From the NCBI RefSeq assembly GCF_021021435.1, contig NZ_JAINWI010000016.1, forward strand, positions 121,948 to 185,947: a stretch of 64,000 nt of DNA, read 5' to 3'. This stretch comes from Seohaeicola saemankumensis (GTDB lineage Bacteria; Pseudomonadota; Alphaproteobacteria; Rhodobacterales; Rhodobacteraceae). Below are positions 1-8,005 of this stretch, piece by piece (the stretch's first letter is position 1; each line of letters opens with the position of its first letter). The notes beneath the pieces are model-generated. The model did no database searches. It had not been told where the DNA came from and saw only the letters and a program-made list of their open reading frames with translations. The position numbers and the translations under genes were made by a program.

Positions 1-675
1 GAACCCGATCCGCCCGAAATGCAGCCATTGCTCCAGCGCATGCACCGCGCAAAGCTGTTGCACCCGCCTGCGCCCGATCCTGACCTCACGCTGGCCGCGT
101 CTGTCGCGCAGGGTGATCACCACCGCATCTTGACCGATCTCGATCCAGCCACCGCTGTCCGGCGTGTCATCCTTGCCGCGATCCAGCCCCACAATCTGTG
201 ACCGCCGCAAGCCGCCAGCATAGCCGGTCAGCAGCAAGGCACGATCCCGCAAACCGCGCAGATCGAAGGGCAGGCTAGCCACCATCGCACCAATATCTTC
301 GGGCCCGATCTTGTCCTTGCGCACAGGTGGTCGCGCATCGACCAGCCGGACGGCCTCCATCGCCGCAGCAATCCCCTCGGCCTTGCGATCCAGAAACATC
401 CCGCGCTGCCGGTAGCCATGACAAAGCCCGAACAAGCGCCGCTCGATTGACGTAACCGAAAGGGCAGGGGCCGTCCCCTGCGCCGATCCCAAGTCTGCGA
501 TATAGCGCCCGACCAGATCAGGCGAGGGCGGCAACGGATCCGCTCCCTCTATCCGGCACCAGCGCGAGAAATCAGCCCAATCCGTGGCATAGGCCAGAAC
601 GGTGTTGTCCGGCGCATCCGGTTCAGATGTGTCCTCCTGCGCGGGCAGGATAAGCTTGCTGGCAAGGTTGTTCAT
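1..675 (-). CDS. tyrosine-type recombinase/integrase, 3' part cut off by the window edge
   Basis: The reverse strand is open from ATG 675 to base 1 without a stop, giving 225 residues of an unfinished protein. The N-terminal ~100 residues look like a core-binding (SAM-like) domain, with YATDWADFSRWC near the start. The region around residue 145, LRDRALLLTGYAGGLRRSQI, is the box I segment of phage-integrase-family recombinases and contains the first catalytic arginine (GLRRS). The other catalytic residues, including the C-terminal Tyr, would lie beyond the window. The family cuts and rejoins DNA at specific sites. It is transcribed divergently from the DUF1403/ScpB pair and shares a 143-bp promoter region with it. 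The family call is strong; whether it serves a mobile element or resolves replicon dimers cannot be told. Confidence 0.85.
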   Translation of the reverse strand, partial: MNNLASKLILPAQEDTSEPDAPDNTVLAYATDWADFSRWCRIEGADPLPPSPDLVGRYIADLGSAQGTAPALSVTSIERRLFGLCHGYRQRGMFLDRKAEGIAAAMEAVRLVDARPPVRKDKIGPEDIGAMVASLPFDLRGLRDRALLLTGYAGGLRRSQIVGLDRGKDDTPDSGGWIEIGQDAVVITLRDRRGQREVRIGRRRVQQLCAVHALEQWLHFGRIGF

Positions 676-760
676 TGGGCATCCTAGGCTGATGAGGAAA
701 CCTTAAGCGGAAAACGGACTGAAAAGCAAACTTATTGGACATAAATTAACCTTTCGTACA

Positions 761-799
761 GCGGCGCTTTGTAATCTATTTTGTGGAATGAAGCGCCGC
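761..799. promoter_or_regulatory. inverted repeat in the integrase/DUF1403 divergent promoter region
   Basis: Perfect 9-bp arms, GCGGCGCTT (761-769) and AAGCGCCGC (791-799), are separated by 21 bp. The 676-818 interval is AT-richer than its surroundings and also holds a TAATCT stretch that could be a -10 element. The repeat ends 19 bp upstream of the DUF1403 start. It could be an operator or a recombinase site; which one is inference. Confidence 0.4.
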
Positions 800-818
800 C
801 AGCCGATATGCTTCACGT

Positions 819-1712
819 ATGCACGTGACTGACCCATATACGCCGGATGAAACACTGACATTACCCCGCATGCCGCGTCGGGTCATGTCGGTTTCGGGCG
901 AAAGCCTTGAAGATGTGGCTTTTTTATCAGGTGCAGCCCTTGCGCAACTGCATGCTGTGGTCTCGAATCCCGCGATTCCCCACAGCTTGTTGCGCGACCG
1001 TCTTGCCCTTGCTGCGGCGACGGCCTGTGTAGACTTTGCAGGGCGGTTGGAAACAGCGGCGGATCTACGCGACGCGGTCCATTTGTTGCGCGCGGGCGAT
1101 CAGCCCGGTCCGGCGGGCGCGCTCTATCTGCAATGGCGGCGTGCCGTGGCGCGCAAGGTCAGCGCCAAACATCTGGCCGCCGTCCTGCCGGATCAATTGG
1201 CCCCGCATGCCGCGTTCTGGCTCAAACCGGGGCAGGGCACGCCCGTCGCCCAAGCCGCCCTTGTGCTCGAGGCGATCCTGAAAGACGCCCCGCGCGCCGA
1301 GACCGAAGCCCTGATCATGGCCGATGCGGTTCTGGCGCAGGCGATGGGCTGGAACCATCTGGTGCCGCTGCTGGCCGCCGGTCTGCCGGCCCGCGCCTTG
1401 CGTCTGTCGGGCGATGATCTGCGTCTGGCCTGCCATAAGGCAATCACCGCGAAAGCGCAGGACGCGGTCACCATGGCGTTGGACCTCGCGCGCAGGGCAG
1501 GGCGGTTGCAGGCGATATCCCCGAAACTGCGCGCCAAGGGCGCGGATGCCGCGATTGCGCTGTTTTTGTCCCATGACGCGCTGTCCCCCTCGCTGGCGCT
1601 CACGGGTCTGATGTCGGATCGCGCCGCAAGGCGGCTTTGCGACAGGCTGGTGGCCTTGGGCGCGTTGCGTGAACTCACGGGCCGCGCCACATTCCGTCTT
1701 TACGGTGTCTAG
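819..1712 (+). CDS. DUF1403 family protein
   Basis: A 297-residue, alanine- and leucine-rich, probably all-helical protein without signal peptide or membrane segments. It resembles the DUF1403 family, whose function is not known. The start ATG at 819 has no clear ribosome-binding site, so the N-terminus is uncertain. The stop codon lies one base before the ATG of the ScpB-like gene, so the two are almost certainly co-transcribed and translationally coupled. Coupling to a chromosome-segregation-type protein and to a divergent recombinase suggests a DNA-maintenance role, but this is inference from context only. The family assignment is from recalled sequence character, not a search. Confidence 0.65.
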   Translation: MHVTDPYTPDETLTLPRMPRRVMSVSGESLEDVAFLSGAALAQLHAVVSNPAIPHSLLRDRLALAAATACVDFAGRLETAADLRDAVHLLRAGDQPGPAGALYLQWRRAVARKVSAKHLAAVLPDQLAPHAAFWLKPGQGTPVAQAALVLEAILKDAPRAETEALIMADAVLAQAMGWNHLVPLLAAGLPARALRLSGDDLRLACHKAITAKAQDAVTMALDLARRAGRLQAISPKLRAKGADAAIALFLSHDALSPSLALTGLMSDRAARRLCDRLVALGALRELTGRATFRLYGV

Positions 1713-1713
1713 G

Positions 1714-2304
1714 ATGGTGAAAGCGCCCGCTCCCGATACCGCTCTCGACCGCGCGCTGGAGGATCTGCCCCCGGCAGACCGCTGGCGCGCATGGATGCGC
1801 CGGATCGAGGCAGTGCTCTTCGCCAGCGCAACCTCCGTCCCGCGCGAGGCTCTGGCCCGCGTCGTAGGGCAGGGGGCCGCCGTCGACCTGCTCATCGCGG
1901 ATCTGGCCGCCGACCTGACCGACCGCCCCTACGAGATCGCCAAAACCGCCGAAGGCTGGCTGTTGCGCACGCGCCCCGCCTATGCCGCCGTGATCAGGGC
2001 TGCGGCAGATGTCGGCAGTCAGGCGCTTGATCTGAACGCATTCGACACCGCCGTTCTGGCCGCCATCGCCTACCACCAACCCGTCACCCGCGACGGGCTC
2101 AAGGATATTTTCGGCAAGGAGATCAGCCGCGACCTGATCGGGCGTCTGCACGATCAAGGCCTGATCGCCACCGGCCCCCGCAGCCCCCGCCGCGGCGCGC
2201 CCTATACGTTCGTGACAACCGAAGGCTTCCTGACCGCCTTCGGCTTGGAAAGCCTGCGCGACCTGCCGGACCCCGAGCAGTTGGGGGATGCGGGGGTTTT
2301 GTGA
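1714..2304 (+). CDS. ScpB-like protein (SMC-Scp complex subunit / winged-helix)
   Basis: 196 residues from ATG 1714, which sits directly after the DUF1403 stop. An alternative upstream ATG at 1669 would overlap DUF1403 by 44 bases and is less likely. Residues ~22-75 (MRRIEAVLFASATSVPREAL) match the first winged helix of ScpB, and residues ~105-160 (DTAVLAAIAYHQPVTRDGL, then RDLIGRLHDQGLIATG) match the second, where the family has 'ILAYHQPVTR..I' and 'LIGRLL..GLI..G'. ScpB is the kleisin-associated subunit of bacterial condensin. No smc or scpA lies next to it, so this copy is probably a paralogue working with DUF1403 rather than the housekeeping ScpB. Family confidence is high, partner confidence low. 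Confidence 0.8.
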   Translation: MVKAPAPDTALDRALEDLPPADRWRAWMRRIEAVLFASATSVPREALARVVGQGAAVDLLIADLAADLTDRPYEIAKTAEGWLLRTRPAYAAVIRAAADVGSQALDLNAFDTAVLAAIAYHQPVTRDGLKDIFGKEISRDLIGRLHDQGLIATGPRSPRRGAPYTFVTTEGFLTAFGLESLRDLPDPEQLGDAGVL

Positions 2305-2360
2305 CTAGGCCGCTATCCTGCACGGCGGCGTCTCGATCACACCGTCACGCGTCCGCCACA

Positions 2361-2981
2361 TCAAAACGCCCCACCAACCACCAGAGACAGCACTGTCGCC
2401 AGTGTCGCCATAATCACCATGCCGATCAGAACGAACAGGCCGTCTTGTGTCAGCAGGGCGACGGCGAAGGAGAGGACAGCGGCACCTATGATCGAGGAGG
2501 AGAAGGGGACGATCTCGAGCAGGGGCATCATTGCGCCGGCGATCACGCAAAGCAGTTGTGGCAGTATTCGTCCGCCGTTGCCGACAAGCTGGTGGAGCCG
2601 TCCCTCATGTGTCCGCCGGTCCAGAAAATCGGCGATGTGGTGCATTTTCAGCAAACCTGCGCGCAGTTTCTCGCCCGGGACGGTTTGCCTTGTGAGAAGG
2701 TCGGGCAGGTGCAGATGCTGGCGCTTGAACAGCATCTGCGCGGCGATGAAGGCAATGGTGATGCCGCAGAATGTCGAAAAGAACGGGATACCGCTGAGCG
2801 GCGAGACAACCAGCAGGGCAGGCACGATCAGCGCGGGGATGAAGGATGCGGCCCCGCCTGCCTGCAAAAGGTCGCGCAGCGTGACGCTGTCATGATCCGC
2901 GCGTTCTTCCAGCCGCGTGACGATCTCACGGACAGGACGATCGGCATTGCGTTGGTCTGTGCTGTCATTTGGATCGGTCAT
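2361..2981 (-). CDS. ExoD family exopolysaccharide-synthesis membrane protein
   Basis: 206 residues. An N-terminal cytosolic segment of ~50 residues (DDxR-rich, REIVTRLEERADHDSVTLRDLL) is followed by hydrophobic segments at about 45-65, 70-88, 145-160, 163-180 and 185-203. The motif GGAASFIPALIVPALLVVSP followed by SGIPFF is the ExoD family signature. ExoD was named in Sinorhizobium for a role in exopolysaccharide production and alkali tolerance; its biochemical activity is unknown. The gene stands alone, converging on the ScpB gene with 56 bases between the stops. No recognisable regulatory site is seen apart from the shared upstream gap. Confidence 0.85.
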   Translation of the reverse strand: MTDPNDSTDQRNADRPVREIVTRLEERADHDSVTLRDLLQAGGAASFIPALIVPALLVVSPLSGIPFFSTFCGITIAFIAAQMLFKRQHLHLPDLLTRQTVPGEKLRAGLLKMHHIADFLDRRTHEGRLHQLVGNGGRILPQLLCVIAGAMMPLLEIVPFSSSIIGAAVLSFAVALLTQDGLFVLIGMVIMATLATVLSLVVGGAF

Positions 2982-3142
2982 CTTGCCTCCCGGTCGGGGT
3001 CGCGGTGCAGTCGTGCCAAGATTGGCCCCGCGGGTTGTGTTTGCAAGACCGGACTGGGGTTAACCGGCGCGTGTCTTGCCGTTAGGCGGCCAATGGAGCA
3101 TCTGCAGGGCAAGGGGATGTCTCATCTGACAGTATCGTGAAC

Positions 3143-3164
3143 GGAAACGCGGCGTCGTTTCCGG
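3143..3164. promoter_or_regulatory. 8-bp inverted repeat in the exoD/LuxR intergenic region
   Basis: CGGAAACG (3143-3150) and CGTTTCCG (3157-3164) flank a 6-bp spacer, giving a 22-bp dyad typical in size for a dimeric regulator. A TATAAT sequence begins at 3172. The rest of the 322-bp gap (2982-3303) holds nothing recognisable as a gene. The operator role is inferred. Confidence 0.35.
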
Positions 3165-3303
3165 TTTCGATATAATCACCCTTTTGTCGCTGCAAATTGG
3201 CCACAATCCTGCAGTGAAGTTCTCTTTGATATGATCCATTGGCAGGGCCGTTTCCGGTCTTGCCCGAGCGTGATCAACCACATGGCAGGAAAAGGAAGTT
3301 ACT

Positions 3304-3864
3304 ATGATGCAGCATTGGGTTTTGGTCGGTACGGTTGTGGCCGGTGTTGCGGCCTTGAAGACTGTTTTGCTGGTGACGCTGGTTCTAACGCCCGCGCAGG
3401 TCGATATGGCGACTGTTTCGGGACTGTTCGCGCTGTTCTTCGCGCTGACCGCAGGCGTCGGGTATCTATGCTACGGCATGTTCAAGACCTATGCCGACAA
3501 CCAGCGCAAGAAGCGGTTGTCGCCCGGTGAAAGCATGCCGGTGGCCAAGGAAACCGTCATTGCCCGCCATGCGCCCAAATGGGGCCTCTCGCAATCCGAG
3601 GCGGATGTGGCGATCTTTGTTGCCAAGGGTTTTTCCAATAACGAGATCGCCGAGATGCGGGGCAGCGCGCTTGCCACGGTGAAGTCGCAGCTTGGCAGCA
3701 TCTACCAGAAATCGGGTCTGGAGAACCGCTATCAACTGATCGCTTTTGTCACCGACGAGATTGTCGATATGGCGCAGGACGAGACACCGGTGCAAAGGAT
3801 CGTCGAAAAGGGCATTCCCACGCGCAATGTGTTGCCGCTTGCCGGACGCTCGCGCGCTTCGTGA
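3304..3864 (+). CDS. membrane-anchored LuxR-type helix-turn-helix regulator
   Basis: 186 residues, start ATG at 3304 (a second ATG follows at once) behind AGGAAG at suitable distance. Two membrane helices cover residues ~5-28 and ~34-58. A basic linker follows, then a LuxR/GerE-type DNA-binding domain at ~95-155: GLSQSEADVAIFVAKGFSNN followed by EIAEMRGSALATVKSQLGSI, which preserves the 'L..E..V......G.s..EIA......TVK....iy.K....nR' pattern. There is no ligand or receiver domain, so the signal presumably comes through the membrane part. It converges on the Tad operon with 13 bases between the stops. It may regulate an envelope function, but no target is shown. Confidence 0.75.
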   Translation: MMQHWVLVGTVVAGVAALKTVLLVTLVLTPAQVDMATVSGLFALFFALTAGVGYLCYGMFKTYADNQRKKRLSPGESMPVAKETVIARHAPKWGLSQSEADVAIFVAKGFSNNEIAEMRGSALATVKSQLGSIYQKSGLENRYQLIAFVTDEIVDMAQDETPVQRIVEKGIPTRNVLPLAGRSRAS

Positions 3865-3877
3865 TCATGCGGATGAC

Positions 3878-5641
3878 CTAGCGGACCAGTTGCACGCGTT
3901 CGCAGTGATGGCCGGTGAGGGTCAGTTCCCCTTCCCCCAAACGCAAGCCCGTCTGGTTCAGGATATCGTCCAGTGCCGTATCAAGCGGGGTAGTCAGCCC
4001 TGACACGATCCGGGCGGGAAGCAGGGCCAGCACGCTTTGCAACAGCGTGTTGGCCACACCTGACACAAGCCCTTCCTGTCCCGGTTTGACGCGCAGTTCG
4101 ATCCGGTCGGGGGATAGCAGATCGGCGATGCCCGAGGTCAGAACATCGCCCGACCCGAAGTAGCGCGTGGTGCGTCCGGCGCTGATATCCTCGCCCGTGA
4201 AGCTGATCATCCGCGTTTGCGAGGTGCCAAGCGCGGCGCGCGCGCGGGCTTGCAGGGTGATACCGCCGATCTGGATCGCGGGCAGCAGGGGCAGTTCGAT
4301 CCGCAGCGACAGATCAAGGATATCGGCGAAATCCAGCGCGGCAGGATTGACCGGACCGCTTGCAAAGACCTGTGCGGGCAGACTGCCCAGATAGAGCGCG
4401 GCCAGCGCCGTGCCGTTTTGCGGATGCAAGGGTGTCGCGCTGGTGGCGAAACGCGCGGCGGTGTCCTGTGGGGGGGCGCCGCATGTGATTTCCTCCAGCG
4501 TAGCGGTGGCGCCAGCCAGTTCGACATAGACCGGCAGGCGCAGGCCCGTGGCCGATACGCCAACGCCAAGCGCGCCCAGCAGATCGGGGGCCAGTTCGAT
4601 ATCCGTCCGCAGACGTGTGGCGGCGCGGTGCAGTTGCACGCCTTCCTCGCCGATGGCGATCCATCCCGAACGGGCTGGGGGCTCGCCCACGGCCAGACGT
4701 GTCTGTGCGCTCAGGATACCCGGAAGAGTGGCGGCGGTATTAAGGGTCAGGGATTGGTCGACCCTGTTGACCTGTGCGACAGCCTGGATCGCGTCCAGTG
4801 CCGAGATGCGGGTTTGCGCCAGAAATTCGGTCGCAGTCAGGCCAAGATCAGTGTCTATTCCGCCCACAATCGCGGCAACCGGCAGGTCCAGCGATGTGGT
4901 GATGCGCTCCACATCCCCAAGGATCGTGGCGGCGCGCCCGTCCAGCAGGCTTGCCAGCGCTGTTGCGACCTGTGCCCCCGTGGTGCGGGTGTCCAGAATG
5001 GCGGCTGGGTTGCGGCGGTTGGAACCGCTCTGGCTGTCCAGCGTGGCGATCAGATCGCCCAGATTGACGCTGCTTTGCGCCAGCAGGGCATAATCGCCCG
5101 TGCCAAAGGTGACCGAGGCATCGAAACTGTTCGACAGCAGGGCGTTCAGGTTGGCGGGGTCCAACCGTGCCAGATGGCTGCCAAGCGAGAAACTGGCAGC
5201 ACCAGTGCGGATCGCCAGCGCGCGGCGGGTCAGGGTCACGTGGTCGGTATCCGAGAATATCCGCGCGAAATGCAAGGGGGCCGCGTCCTGCAATGTCAGC
5301 GCGACCGCGTTCACGCCTGCCGATCCGTTGGCCAGCGGAACAAAGCGTTCGGCGGCAGGAATGTCGGGGTTGCGCAGGAAGCGGCCTGTTTGCAGGTCGG
5401 ACAGGCTGTTTGCGCCGCGCTTGTTGCGCTCCAGCGTCTGCACGGCACGGGGCTGGCTGTTTTCAAGGGCGGCAACGCTGCTCATCGCGGCCAGATCGGC
5501 ATCGGCCTGAAGCTGCGCCCTGTCGCGGTAAAGCGAGGCGACATCGACACCCAGCGCCACAAAGCCCAGCAGGACTGTCAGAAGCAAGGCCACAATGACG
5601 GCAACGGCACCATCCTCCTGCCGCAGGATGCGGGGGGACAT
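3878..5641 (-). CDS. tadG: TadG-like pilus-assembly protein (TadE/TadG family)
   Basis: 587 residues from ATG 5641; an upstream start would run into tadE. The N-terminus has the TadE/TadG-type membrane segment after a short cytosolic tail: EDGAVAVIVALLLTVLLGF at residues ~8-27, then GVDVASLYRDRAQLQADADL. The remaining ~540 residues are an extracytoplasmic domain without a visible von Willebrand motif. TadG-type proteins are minor pseudopilin-like parts of the Flp/Tad pilus machine. It is the last gene of the minus-strand tad operon and starts 7 bases beyond the tadE stop. The C-terminal part is poorly conserved, so orthology to Aggregatibacter TadG is approximate. Confidence 0.75.
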   Translation of the reverse strand: MSPRILRQEDGAVAVIVALLLTVLLGFVALGVDVASLYRDRAQLQADADLAAMSSVAALENSQPRAVQTLERNKRGANSLSDLQTGRFLRNPDIPAAERFVPLANGSAGVNAVALTLQDAAPLHFARIFSDTDHVTLTRRALAIRTGAASFSLGSHLARLDPANLNALLSNSFDASVTFGTGDYALLAQSSVNLGDLIATLDSQSGSNRRNPAAILDTRTTGAQVATALASLLDGRAATILGDVERITTSLDLPVAAIVGGIDTDLGLTATEFLAQTRISALDAIQAVAQVNRVDQSLTLNTAATLPGILSAQTRLAVGEPPARSGWIAIGEEGVQLHRAATRLRTDIELAPDLLGALGVGVSATGLRLPVYVELAGATATLEEITCGAPPQDTAARFATSATPLHPQNGTALAALYLGSLPAQVFASGPVNPAALDFADILDLSLRIELPLLPAIQIGGITLQARARAALGTSQTRMISFTGEDISAGRTTRYFGSGDVLTSGIADLLSPDRIELRVKPGQEGLVSGVANTLLQSVLALLPARIVSGLTTPLDTALDDILNQTGLRLGEGELTLTGHHCERVQLVR

Positions 5642-5648
5642 GAGGCGA

Positions 5649-6086
5649 TCAATAGGCAAGATAGGCTCTTTTCGTGATGGTGCCGATATCCAGCCCCAGA
5701 AAGCCGTTGGCCAGATCAAGGATCGAATCCTCGACAGCATAGGCGACGCTGACGGTGATCGCGGCGGGGCTGGGGCCTTCCATCACAACATCCGATGACA
5801 GGGCGGATTGCACCAGCAGCGGATAGCGGCGGTTGGCATCGGCCAGATAGGATTGCACCAGCGCTTCACGCTCGACGCTGTCCAGTCCCGCGACCGAGGC
5901 GCGCGCCGCACCTGTGGCCAGTTGGGACACCGAATGGCTGACGCCGATGTAATAGCCCACGACCACGGTGCCGAAGAGCAGCGCAAAAAGCAGCGGGGCG
6001 ATCAGCACGAATTCGACGGCGACGGCGCCGCTCTGGTCGCGGTTGAAACGGGCAAGGCGTTGTCTTGTGCGGGTCAGCAGGTCCAT
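5649..6086 (-). CDS. tadE: TadE family pilus-assembly protein (minor pseudopilin)
   Basis: 145 residues, start MDLLTRTRQ. After ~18 residues comes the class-III pseudopilin motif DQSGAVAVEFVLIAPLLFAL with a Gly and a Glu at +5 (G/AVAVE), the site expected for prepilin-peptidase processing, and then a membrane helix to residue ~47. This matches the TadE-like domain. It sits 1 base after the tadC stop inside the tad operon and helps assemble the Flp pilus at the inner membrane. The processing peptidase (TadV/CpaA) is not encoded in this window. Confidence 0.85.
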   Translation of the reverse strand: MDLLTRTRQRLARFNRDQSGAVAVEFVLIAPLLFALLFGTVVVGYYIGVSHSVSQLATGAARASVAGLDSVEREALVQSYLADANRRYPLLVQSALSSDVVMEGPSPAAITVSVAYAVEDSILDLANGFLGLDIGTITKRAYLAY

Positions 6087-6087
6087 T

Positions 6088-7056
6088 TCAACCCCCCGAC
6101 AGGATGTTGTCGATCACGCTGAGGACCGCAGGCCCCACCAGCACGACAAAGACGGCGGGCATGATGCAGAAGATCAGCGGGATCGTCATGATCACCGGCA
6201 GACGCGCGGCTTTTTCCTCGATCGCGGTCATGCGGTTGCTGCGCTGTTCATCCATCAAGGTCCGCATAGCGCGCGAGAAGGGCGTGCCGTAGCGGTCGGA
6301 CTGGTCCAGTGTCTGGGTGAAGACGCTGATTTCCGGCAAGGGGATGCGGGCGTTGAAGCTGTCATAGGCGCTGCGGCGGTCATTGGTCATCGTCATTTCC
6401 GAGACAAGTTGCAGCACGTCGCGGCCCAATTCGGGATGGGTGGCGGACAGTTCGTGCGCGACACGGTGCAGGCCGGGCTGCGGGCCAAGCCCTGCCTCGG
6501 CGGTGATGACCAGCAGTTCCAGCATATCGGGAAAGGCCAGCCTGATCTTTTCCAGCCGCGCCTTGCGCTGCGCGTCGATGAACATATCGACGCCTTTCGA
6601 CAGGCCAAGCGCTGCGGCGATGACGACAGCGACGGGGATCAGCAGGCCAAGGTCCAGCGGGCGCGTCAGTATCAGCCAGCCCAGCCCCAGAACCAGCGTG
6701 GCCAGCGGCAAGACGGTTTTCATGAAGGCAAAGATCAGCAGCGCATCGCGGCCACGATATCCGGCAGAAGCGAGTTCTTGGGCTGTCTCGCGTGCCTCGC
6801 TGCCCAGAACGATCGACAGTCTTTCGCCGATGCCAAGGATGATCCGGCGCAGACCTGCCCCGCAACGTGCCCAAAGTCCGGCGGCGCTGGTGCCCTGTGC
6901 CGTGTCCAGATGGCGCGCGGTGCCGTTGGCGCGGCGCAAGCGCGCCCTGTGTTGGCTGTTCTGGTTTTCGGCATAGAGCAGGGCCATCAGGCCCAGAAAG
7001 CCGAAGCTGAGGCCGGCAAAGGCCAGCCAGAAGACGGGTTGGACCGGTTCAAACAT
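6088..7056 (-). CDS. tadC: TadC type II secretion-system F family protein
   Basis: 322 residues with a T2SSF (GspF-like) domain in the middle to C-terminal part: EKIRLAFPDMLELLVITAEA at ~150-170 and VLQLVSEMTMTNDRRSAYDS at ~210-230. Membrane helices lie at the N-terminus (residues 8-27), around 110-150 and at the C-terminus (~285-312). TadB and TadC form the inner-membrane platform on which the TadA ATPase works during Flp pilus export. Its start overlaps the tadB stop by 8 bases, showing translational coupling. Call made from family pattern and operon position. Confidence 0.88.
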   Translation of the reverse strand: MFEPVQPVFWLAFAGLSFGFLGLMALLYAENQNSQHRARLRRANGTARHLDTAQGTSAAGLWARCGAGLRRIILGIGERLSIVLGSEARETAQELASAGYRGRDALLIFAFMKTVLPLATLVLGLGWLILTRPLDLGLLIPVAVVIAAALGLSKGVDMFIDAQRKARLEKIRLAFPDMLELLVITAEAGLGPQPGLHRVAHELSATHPELGRDVLQLVSEMTMTNDRRSAYDSFNARIPLPEISVFTQTLDQSDRYGTPFSRAMRTLMDEQRSNRMTAIEEKAARLPVIMTIPLIFCIMPAVFVVLVGPAVLSVIDNILSGG

Positions 7057-8002
7057 TCAGCTTTCCCATCCGTATCATCACATAGATGCCAAGCCCGATG
7101 CTGCACAACGCGACCAGCGACATGATCTGTCCGCGCGGATCAGCATAGAGCGGTTCCAGATAGCCTGCATTCAGCAGGGCCAGCGCCACGGCGACGGCAA
7201 AGGGCAATCCGGCAAGGATCACCGCACTGGCCCGCGCCTCGGATGACAGGGCATGCGCCTTCTTGCGCAGCTTGCGGCGTTCGCGCAGCTGGCTGGCAAG
7301 GCTTTCCAGAGTTTCGATCAGGTTGCCGCCGGTTTCGGCCTGCAAGGTTGTGGCAACCGAGAAAAACACGATCTCGGGCAGGGGCAGGCGCTGGCTGAGG
7401 CGTTCGAAACTGTCGGGCAGGCTGTGGCCCATGCGGATTTCGTTGTGGCAGCGGGCGAATTCGCGCTGCACGGGGCCGCTGATATTGTCCAGCACAACAG
7501 CAAGAGAATCGGTGATCGGACGACCGGCGCGCAACCCGCGGGCAAAGATATCCAGCGCCTCGGGCAGTTGGGCGACAAAGGCGGCGCGGTAGCGGGCGCG
7601 CGCGATCCGCAGCACCAGCGCAAAGACCGCCGCATAGACCACAAGCGTGGCGACCAGTGCGCCCAGCGGGGACAGCCCCAGCAGCAGAACTGACACCGCG
7701 TAAAGACCCAGCACCACGATCATGGAATGCAGGATAATTTCCTGCACTGTCAGCCTGAGGGTGGACTGGTCCAGAAACCGCTCGAGCAAGGCAACGGCGC
7801 GTTGCAGCGGGCCTGCATCCTCGGGGGTGGGGCGGTTGCGGGGTTTGACGACCACCAGCGCGGGGCGCGCCGTGCCTGTTGCCGCGCGTTGCAGGCGGGC
7901 CAGATGCCGCCTGCGGTGACGGTCCGCCAGAACCGCCGCCAGCAGAACAAGGCCGATATTCACGACAAGACCCGTTGCCGCAAGGATGATGAAGGCAGAC
8001 AT
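7049..8002 (-). CDS. tadB: TadB type II secretion-system F family protein
   Basis: 317 residues. An N-terminal helix (IILAATGLVVNIGLVLLAAV) is followed by two helices at ~90-130, then the T2SSF domain with QLPEALDIFARGLRAGRPIT, the typical 'lP.al..l...l.aG.s' motif, at ~165-185 and ETGGNLIETLESLASQLRER at ~235-255. Two C-terminal helices close the protein. It is the partner of TadC in the inner-membrane platform of the Tad pilus. It starts 3 bases after the tadA stop. Confidence 0.88.
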   Translation of the reverse strand: MSAFIILAATGLVVNIGLVLLAAVLADRHRRRHLARLQRAATGTARPALVVVKPRNRPTPEDAGPLQRAVALLERFLDQSTLRLTVQEIILHSMIVVLGLYAVSVLLLGLSPLGALVATLVVYAAVFALVLRIARARYRAAFVAQLPEALDIFARGLRAGRPITDSLAVVLDNISGPVQREFARCHNEIRMGHSLPDSFERLSQRLPLPEIVFFSVATTLQAETGGNLIETLESLASQLRERRKLRKKAHALSSEARASAVILAGLPFAVAVALALLNAGYLEPLYADPRGQIMSLVALCSIGLGIYVMIRMGKLNV

Positions 8003-8005
8003 GGG

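Noticed and set aside
1065..1895. Long antisense open frame (276 codons) opposite DUF1403
   Set aside because: High GC keeps opposite frames open; composition is Arg/Gln-rich with no family pattern, and the plus-strand genes are clearly real.
4217..5677. 486-codon plus-strand frame opposite tadG
   Set aside because: Gln/Arg/Gly-rich shadow of a recognised TadG-like gene; no ribosome-binding site or domain.
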